Assembly (NCBI GenBank): GCA_964537965.1
Contig: CAZIDB010000161.1
Span: forward strand, 1-11,050
Direction: 5' to 3'
DNA from: SURF-24 sp964537965
GTDB lineage: Bacteria > Bacteroidota > Ignavibacteria > Ignavibacteriales > SURF-24
DNA length: 11,050 nucleotides
The translations under genes and the position numbers were made by a program. The notes beneath the pieces are model-generated. The model did not search any database, had not been told where the DNA came from, and saw only the letters and a program-made list of their open reading frames with translations. Position 1 is the stretch's first letter. Every line of letters starts with the position of its first letter. Positions 7,605-11,050 of this stretch are shown here, piece after piece.

Positions 7605-7637
7605 AAAAAAGCCGAAGAACATCTCCGGCTTAAAAAA
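7605..7637 (-). terminator. Intrinsic terminator for the porin-like gene
   Basis: Reading the minus strand, AAGCCG pairs with CGGCTT (plus-strand 7609-7614 and 7626-7631), with an inner AGA/TCT stem and a 3-nt loop beyond one mismatch. A run of T follows (plus-strand A run 7605-7610). It lies about 60 nt past the stop of the minus-strand gene. An A/T run on the other side means it could also work on the plus strand, making it a possible bidirectional stop between the convergent genes. Confidence 0.75.
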
Positions 7638-7694
7638 TTATCTATCTGAATTTCGATATTAAAAAAATCGAAATGCTTTTCTACTAAATCAGAT

Positions 7695-8438
7695 TTAAAT
7701 ACTTAGCGTCAAAATAACAAATGAATTCTTGAGGTGAGGATTATAAACAAATGAAACTCCCGTGGGAATTGAAAGATCATCTGTAACCTTAATTGATTTT
7801 TGCAGACTTACACCTGTATTAACAATTTCAAGTTTATCAGTATTAACTGAATGCCATACACTGTAACCTTTGGCTGTTCCAATAAAGACGTCAATATCAA
7901 TATCATTTATGCAAGTAAAAAATCCGGCTTCAAGATATAATGAATGTATATCCGGGTCATAACCATGAACATTCTGGCTTACAAGGAAACGTACCGGGAA
8001 AGATTCTGTTCCGGTATATGCCAGAGATGTTTCTACCGTATGAGCACCTGTAGAATCGTTAGTAAAATTTGTAAACGGAATATTCAGATAAGGGAAAAAG
8101 TAATCAGCTACTTTAACAGTTAGTGTTCCGAAATCAGATTCATATCCAAGCTCAAAAATAAAATCATTCTCAGCATATTCCCCAGTAAATCCGTACGAAC
8201 TGTAAACGCCAAAATTAAGGTTAAACTGATCGGAGAGGCTTAAATCGATAGTAGCATAGGGCTCAATATGTGGAAACGGATCAAGTTCGCAGCCGCGCCA
8301 AACATACCTGCTCACAAAGTCTGCACCCAAATCAAAATTTACAATTGACTTACTGGAATCCTGAGCAAAATTATTTGACGAGAACAAAATGAAAATCAAA
8401 GGGAAAAGAACTGTGAGATTTTTTTTACCAGATTTCAT
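7695..8438 (-). CDS. TorF/Gcw_chp-like outer-membrane porin family protein
   Basis: A 247-residue exported protein, probably an outer-membrane beta barrel. The signal peptide is clear (KSGKK, then a hydrophobic run ending NFA, cleavage likely between A25 and Q26). The mature protein begins with NFDLGADFVSRYVWRGCEL (34-52). The segment VSRYVWRG, together with a following P-x-I-x-P-Y-A type strand (PHIEPYATIDL), recalls the conserved N-terminus of the Gcw_chp/TorF putative porin family (CHP02001). The rest is alternating beta-strand sequence up to the last residues, SFVILTLSI. The ATG at 8438 is preferred to a GTG at 8447 because GAGTGG lies just upstream at ribosome-site distance. Substrate is unknown. 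The gene stands alone between a terminator and a toxin-antitoxin pair on the same strand. The family call is from memory of the motif, so moderately sure. Confidence 0.75.
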   Translation of the reverse strand: MKSGKKNLTVLFPLIFILFSSNNFAQDSSKSIVNFDLGADFVSRYVWRGCELDPFPHIEPYATIDLSLSDQFNLNFGVYSSYGFTGEYAENDFIFELGYESDFGTLTVKVADYFFPYLNIPFTNFTNDSTGAHTVETSLAYTGTESFPVRFLVSQNVHGYDPDIHSLYLEAGFFTCINDIDIDVFIGTAKGYSVWHSVNTDKLEIVNTGVSLQKSIKVTDDLSIPTGVSFVYNPHLKNSFVILTLSI

Positions 8439-8479
8439 AATTACCACTCGGTTTAATTATTTTAATTTATTATTGGAAA

Positions 8480-8487
8480 CAAAAATA
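8480..8487 (-). promoter_or_regulatory. Candidate -7 element for the porin-like gene
   Basis: On the minus strand TATTTTTG matches TAnnTTTG exactly, about 42 nt before the ATG at 8438. No TTG was found at the usual -33 distance. It supports separate transcription of this gene from the toxin-antitoxin pair upstream. Confidence 0.4.
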
Positions 8488-8614
8488 GCTTTTTTTACTG
8501 AAGTATTTGACTGTTGAATTAATATTTTAAATAACTAACCTCATTTTACGAAAAAAATTGAAAATAAATTCTACAAATGAATTCTTGAAATTAGATGTTT
8601 TTTAAAGTCTTTCA

Positions 8615-8881
8615 TCAAGGGAAATATTTATATATCTCCTTGCGATGTAATATTCTCTTAACGACAATATATTCTCCTTCCCTTTTTAATCCGATCCTAT
8701 AATTACCAAATCGCACTTTGAAAAAATTATGATAACCTTTTAACGGTTCTATCTTTTTGCTTTCTAAAATATTATTTAACTCAGGAAGTACCTCAAATAT
8801 AAATATTTCAATTGGAGATCTGAATTCGGATGGTATAAGAGCAAGTTCTTTTAATGCTTTCTTTTTGTAACTGGTTTTCAC
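8615..8881 (-). CDS. RelE/ParE-superfamily toxin
   Basis: An 88-residue basic protein of the RelE/ParE toxin fold. The order is a helical N-terminal half (KKKALKELALIPSEFRSPIEIFIFEVL), LKGYHNFFKVRFGNYRIGLKREGEYIVVKRILHRKEIYKYFP, and the stop. Features typical of this superfamily are the LKG turn, R57 and R62 in the KVRFGNYRIG strands, R76 and R80 in RILHRKEIY, and Y84. RelE-type members cut mRNA in the ribosome and ParE-type ones poison gyrase; which applies cannot be decided here. The start is a GTG that overlaps the antitoxin stop in a GTGA arrangement, so translation is coupled. The protein is intact, with no frameshift. No terminator was seen downstream. Confidence 0.88.
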   Translation of the reverse strand: MKTSYKKKALKELALIPSEFRSPIEIFIFEVLPELNNILESKKIEPLKGYHNFFKVRFGNYRIGLKREGEYIVVKRILHRKEIYKYFP

Positions 8882-9081
8882 TTTTCTTTCGGCAGATTCT
8901 TATAATATTCTTTAGCCTCACGAATTTCGAATTTCTCACTATCTGCTTCTTCATTCATTAACTGCACTAAAGCATAATTCTCTAAAACTTCTTCAAGTTT
9001 TTTGTAAGAGTCTATATCAATCTGAACTGCAATTCTATTATTGTTTTCATCAACTATATATTTCTTTTTAATTACTTCCAT
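8878..9081 (-). CDS. Antitoxin of a RelE/ParE-type pair
   Basis: A 67-residue acidic protein immediately before the toxin and overlapping it by 4 nt. The N-terminal part, KKKYIVDENNNRIAVQIDIDSYKKLEEVLENYALVQLM, is like the short antitoxins found beside RelE-like toxins (the YIVDENN-V-V-IDIxxYxKLEE pattern). The tail, EEADSEKFEIREAKEYYKNLPKEK, is charged and probably folds on the toxin. A DNA-binding Phd-like or ribbon fold at the N-terminus is likely but cannot be proved by eye. The ATG at 9081 has only a weak ribosome site (GGA, close to the start). It should neutralise the toxin and repress its own promoter, which overlaps an inverted repeat. Confidence 0.85.
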   Translation of the reverse strand: MEVIKKKYIVDENNNRIAVQIDIDSYKKLEEVLENYALVQLMNEEADSEKFEIREAKEYYKNLPKEK

Positions 9082-9088
9082 AATCCAT

Positions 9089-9135
9089 ACTATTTCTTTT
9101 GATCTGAAAATAGTGATTTTTGATTTTTAGAACAA
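9089..9135 (-). promoter_or_regulatory. Toxin-antitoxin promoter with candidate operator
   Basis: On the minus strand, TTG (9135-9133) is followed after 20 nt by TATTTTC (9112-9106), a near match to the Bacteroidota promoter. An inverted repeat, ACTATTT (9089-9095) against AAATAGT (9108-9114), with a GATC near its centre, covers the -7 box and the expected transcription start. That is where an autorepressing antitoxin or its complex would bind. A tandem GATTTTT pair (9115-9128, plus strand) lies in the promoter spacer. No binding data can be inferred beyond position and symmetry. Confidence 0.4.
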
Positions 9136-9283
9136 TAGGTAATTTCCGGCAATTTATTTCTGGAAAAAAATTATTGTACTTATGAGAATATCAATTTATC
9201 TAATACTATAAAGCACATAATGGATTATTCAGAATACCTTTATCAATTTAATCATTTATAAAAATCTCTGTTCAAATTATTCC

Positions 9284-10285
9284 TCATTTCCCTTCCAGCA
9301 GTTTATTAATCATTTCTTTTATTTTCCCTTTAGCAATTTCATCCGTTTTTATTGAAGGAGATTCAAACAAAGAGTAAAGTTCATCAACATTTATCATTTT
9401 CTGTTTGATATTATTGGCAGCCATTTTATTCTTAAACTCCTGCACCTGGTTTTCAATTACATCTTTTGTTTCACCTTCAACAAGAGTCATAAGCATTGCA
9501 ACAAGACGGTTCAGAATTTTAACAACAGCTTCTGCAGAAAAACCGCCAAGCAGAGCAAATAAAGACGGAGTCATTTGGAAAAGTATTTTGCTGCCTACGT
9601 CCTGTCCGGGTGTTGGGAAATAATTCACCTTAATAATGTTTGCTAAAATTATTCCTGCAATTACCCCGATTATTATTCTCGAATAATAATTTGCGATATA
9701 GTAATCATCAAACGTCCTGGCAAGCACATATCTCTTAGCAGTGTTAAGAGTATAGAAACAGGCCCCTAAAAAAGCTGAGAACATTAAGAGTAACTGAAGG
9801 TAAATAATATTATCCGGGTAAGAAGCGTTTACATAACTGAAAATAACATAGCCAACAAGGCAGATAATGCTTATCAACCATATGTCCCTGATAAACGGTG
9901 TGAACATAGGTCCCCACCCACCGAACAATTTAGCTTTTGGAATAGTATTTTCGAGCGAACACGGAGTAGCCGGCTGACAAAGCATTGTCAGTTCATTCAG
10001 CATTTTTGCAATTGTATCTTTGTCCGGTTCAACGGCATCTGCAATTTTCAACTGAAGTTCGAGTGTTTTCTCTTTGTTAAGCTTATTAGATTTGATTTTG
10101 TCTTCATGCTCAATTTTAAGTTTGGATGTTTTTAAGTTTATTGATGATAAAGATGAACCAATCCAGTCCGGCACCTTCTTGCCTTTCTCAATAAGATAAT
10201 CAAACATCAATTCACAGTTAAAAAGCTGGCGGTAAAGAAGAACTTTAAGATTGATTTTAGGATCAGCAGGTATATTCTTTGGCAT
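9284..10285 (-). CDS. Uncharacterised four-helix membrane protein
   Basis: I do not recognise a named family. The 333 residues have a soluble, partly coiled N-terminal region of about 130 residues with two cysteines (C103, C109 in MLCQPATPC). Four hydrophobic segments follow: about 134-153, 160-180, 203-220 and 232-250. The loop between helices 2 and 3 (TAKRYVLARTFDDYYIANYYSR) is positively charged and aromatic. Helix 4 leads into a distinctive stretch, LLGGFSAEAVVKILNRLVAML (245-265). The C-terminal 65 residues are charged and probably helical. There is no signal peptide, so it should be an inner-membrane protein. The ATG is firmly placed by GGGAGG five bases upstream. It stands alone, about 200 nt from the antitoxin gene and 179 nt from the lipoprotein gene. 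A weak promoter pattern (TTG 10354-10352, TATT-ATTTTC near 10330) precedes it. Confidence 0.85.
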   Translation of the reverse strand: MPKNIPADPKINLKVLLYRQLFNCELMFDYLIEKGKKVPDWIGSSLSSINLKTSKLKIEHEDKIKSNKLNKEKTLELQLKIADAVEPDKDTIAKMLNELTMLCQPATPCSLENTIPKAKLFGGWGPMFTPFIRDIWLISIICLVGYVIFSYVNASYPDNIIYLQLLLMFSAFLGACFYTLNTAKRYVLARTFDDYYIANYYSRIIIGVIAGIILANIIKVNYFPTPGQDVGSKILFQMTPSLFALLGGFSAEAVVKILNRLVAMLMTLVEGETKDVIENQVQEFKNKMAANNIKQKMINVDELYSLFESPSIKTDEIAKGKIKEMINKLLEGK

Positions 10286-10464
10286 AAATACCTCCCTTAA
10301 ATTGATAGATTAACTTTAACGAAAATAATATCGGATTATAATTTGCTAAAACAAAATTGAATTACAATGCCGTTTAAGAATTTATTCTTATAATAAAAAC
10401 TATTCTGATTTCCGGATTTACTTTACAAGTAGCAGTTAGCCATTATAGAAATTTCACCTGATTA

Positions 10465-10956
10465 TTATTTACCGTCACTTTCAACAAATGCTTCATGAGA
10501 ATGAAGAATTTTCCATCCGTCTTTATCTTTTTTCCATACCAAAGTAAAAGCATGTTTGGATTTCCAGCTTGCTCCATTCTTCAAAAGCATATCTCCGTTT
10601 TCTTCGCTTGTCATAAGTGCCAGATCCGGAGCAAGTGCTGTAACACGTACTTCAACTGGTTCAACAATTTGTTTTTCTCTCAAAGAAAAAAATTTAGTTA
10701 TTGTATCCACCCAGGCGCTTCTGCTTGAATAATAATCAGTCATAACCATTGCAGAAATAAATTCGTCTTTGCTGTAAAAATCTGACCAGGCAACAGCATC
10801 TTTTTGATTTAAGGTTGATATTAACTTATTGAATTGTTCGGTTACTTCTTTTTTAATAACTTTTTTATCTTTATCAGAAAATGTTTTTTCAGATTGCTGG
10901 CAACCAATAAGCAATGAAAGGAAAGAGAAAAGCAGAGTTACATAAAATGTTTTCAT
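10465..10956 (-). CDS. NTF2-like (SnoaL/DUF4440-type) lipoprotein
   Basis: A 163-residue lipoprotein. The N-terminus, MKTFYVTLLFSFLSLLIGC, ends in a lipobox with C19 as the lipidated residue. The mature protein has the look of an NTF2-like fold: a helix (DKDKKVIKKEVTEQFNKLISTLNQKDAVAWSDFY), the strand and helix pair around SRSAWVDTITKFF, then strands VEVRVTALAPDLALMTSE, SWKSKHAFTLVWKKDKDGWKILHSHEAF. The ending WKILHSHEAF is a common feature of SnoaL/DUF4440-like domains. No enzymatic residues can be assigned. The ATG at 10956 has an AAGGA site seven bases upstream. A longer reading from 11013 would put extra residues before the signal peptide, so it was dropped. Function is unknown; many such domains bind small ligands or sit in stress-related operons. 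Confidence 0.85.
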   Translation of the reverse strand: MKTFYVTLLFSFLSLLIGCQQSEKTFSDKDKKVIKKEVTEQFNKLISTLNQKDAVAWSDFYSKDEFISAMVMTDYYSSRSAWVDTITKFFSLREKQIVEPVEVRVTALAPDLALMTSEENGDMLLKNGASWKSKHAFTLVWKKDKDGWKILHSHEAFVESDGK

Positions 10957-11050
10957 GATAAATTCCTTCTTAATTATTAATAAATTTTGTGAAGGACTAT
11001 TTACAGAGCGCAAATTGTTAAATCAGAAAGTTAAAGTCAAGTTGAATTTT

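Noticed and set aside
10370..10464. Possible terminator after the lipoprotein gene around TCCGGA (10411-10416)
   Set aside because: The palindrome has no loop and no T run follows on the minus strand.
10957..11013. Extended N-terminus for the NTF2-like lipoprotein
   Set aside because: It would place 19 residues before a typical lipoprotein signal, and the AAGGA site points to the ATG at 10956.

Overview
The window is AT-rich bacterial DNA, densely coded on both strands, with short intergenic gaps. Several genes are preceded by TAnnTTTG-like -7 elements, some with a TTG about 20 nt further upstream. That is the promoter style of the Bacteroidota/Chlorobi/Ignavibacteria group. Purine-rich Shine-Dalgarno sites are clear in front of some genes (GGGAGG, AAGGA, GGAG) and weak in front of others. 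Together with the housekeeping proteins, this suggests an Ignavibacteria- or Bacteroidota-like organism. This placement is an inference from style, not a database match.

Left part (1-5616): the 3' part of a FecR-type membrane protein gene (+) runs in from outside the window and meets dnaX tail to tail. On the minus strand, lon, a free methionine-(R)-sulfoxide reductase gene (msrC type) and dnaX form a tightly packed operon, with gaps of 1 and 7 nt. Lon removes damaged and regulatory proteins, the reductase repairs oxidised methionine, and DnaX is the clamp-loader core of the replicase. The first two are stress-linked; dnaX is a replication gene read through from the same promoter. lon and the reductase both start at TTG.

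Middle (5553-7640): the 482-bp gap between the divergent lon and inositol-monophosphatase genes holds the lon promoter, a roughly 120-bp palindromic repeat resembling a MITE or dispersed repeat, and a good -7 element for the phosphatase. A small outer-membrane beta-barrel gene follows, ending at a hairpin terminator. A second terminator faces the opposite way for the convergent minus-strand porin-like gene.

Right part (7695-11050), all on the minus strand: an outer-membrane porin-like protein of the TorF/Gcw_chp type, a RelE/ParE-like toxin with its antitoxin and a candidate operator, an unrecognised four-helix membrane protein, and an NTF2-like lipoprotein. These look like separate transcription units rather than one pathway.

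I did not find a convincing new multi-gene system. The observations most worth following are the palindromic element upstream of lon, a perfect 16-nt direct repeat around the porin gene, a possible frameshift site in dnaX, and the four-helix membrane protein of unknown role. I saw no tRNA, rRNA, CRISPR array, transposase or integrase gene.
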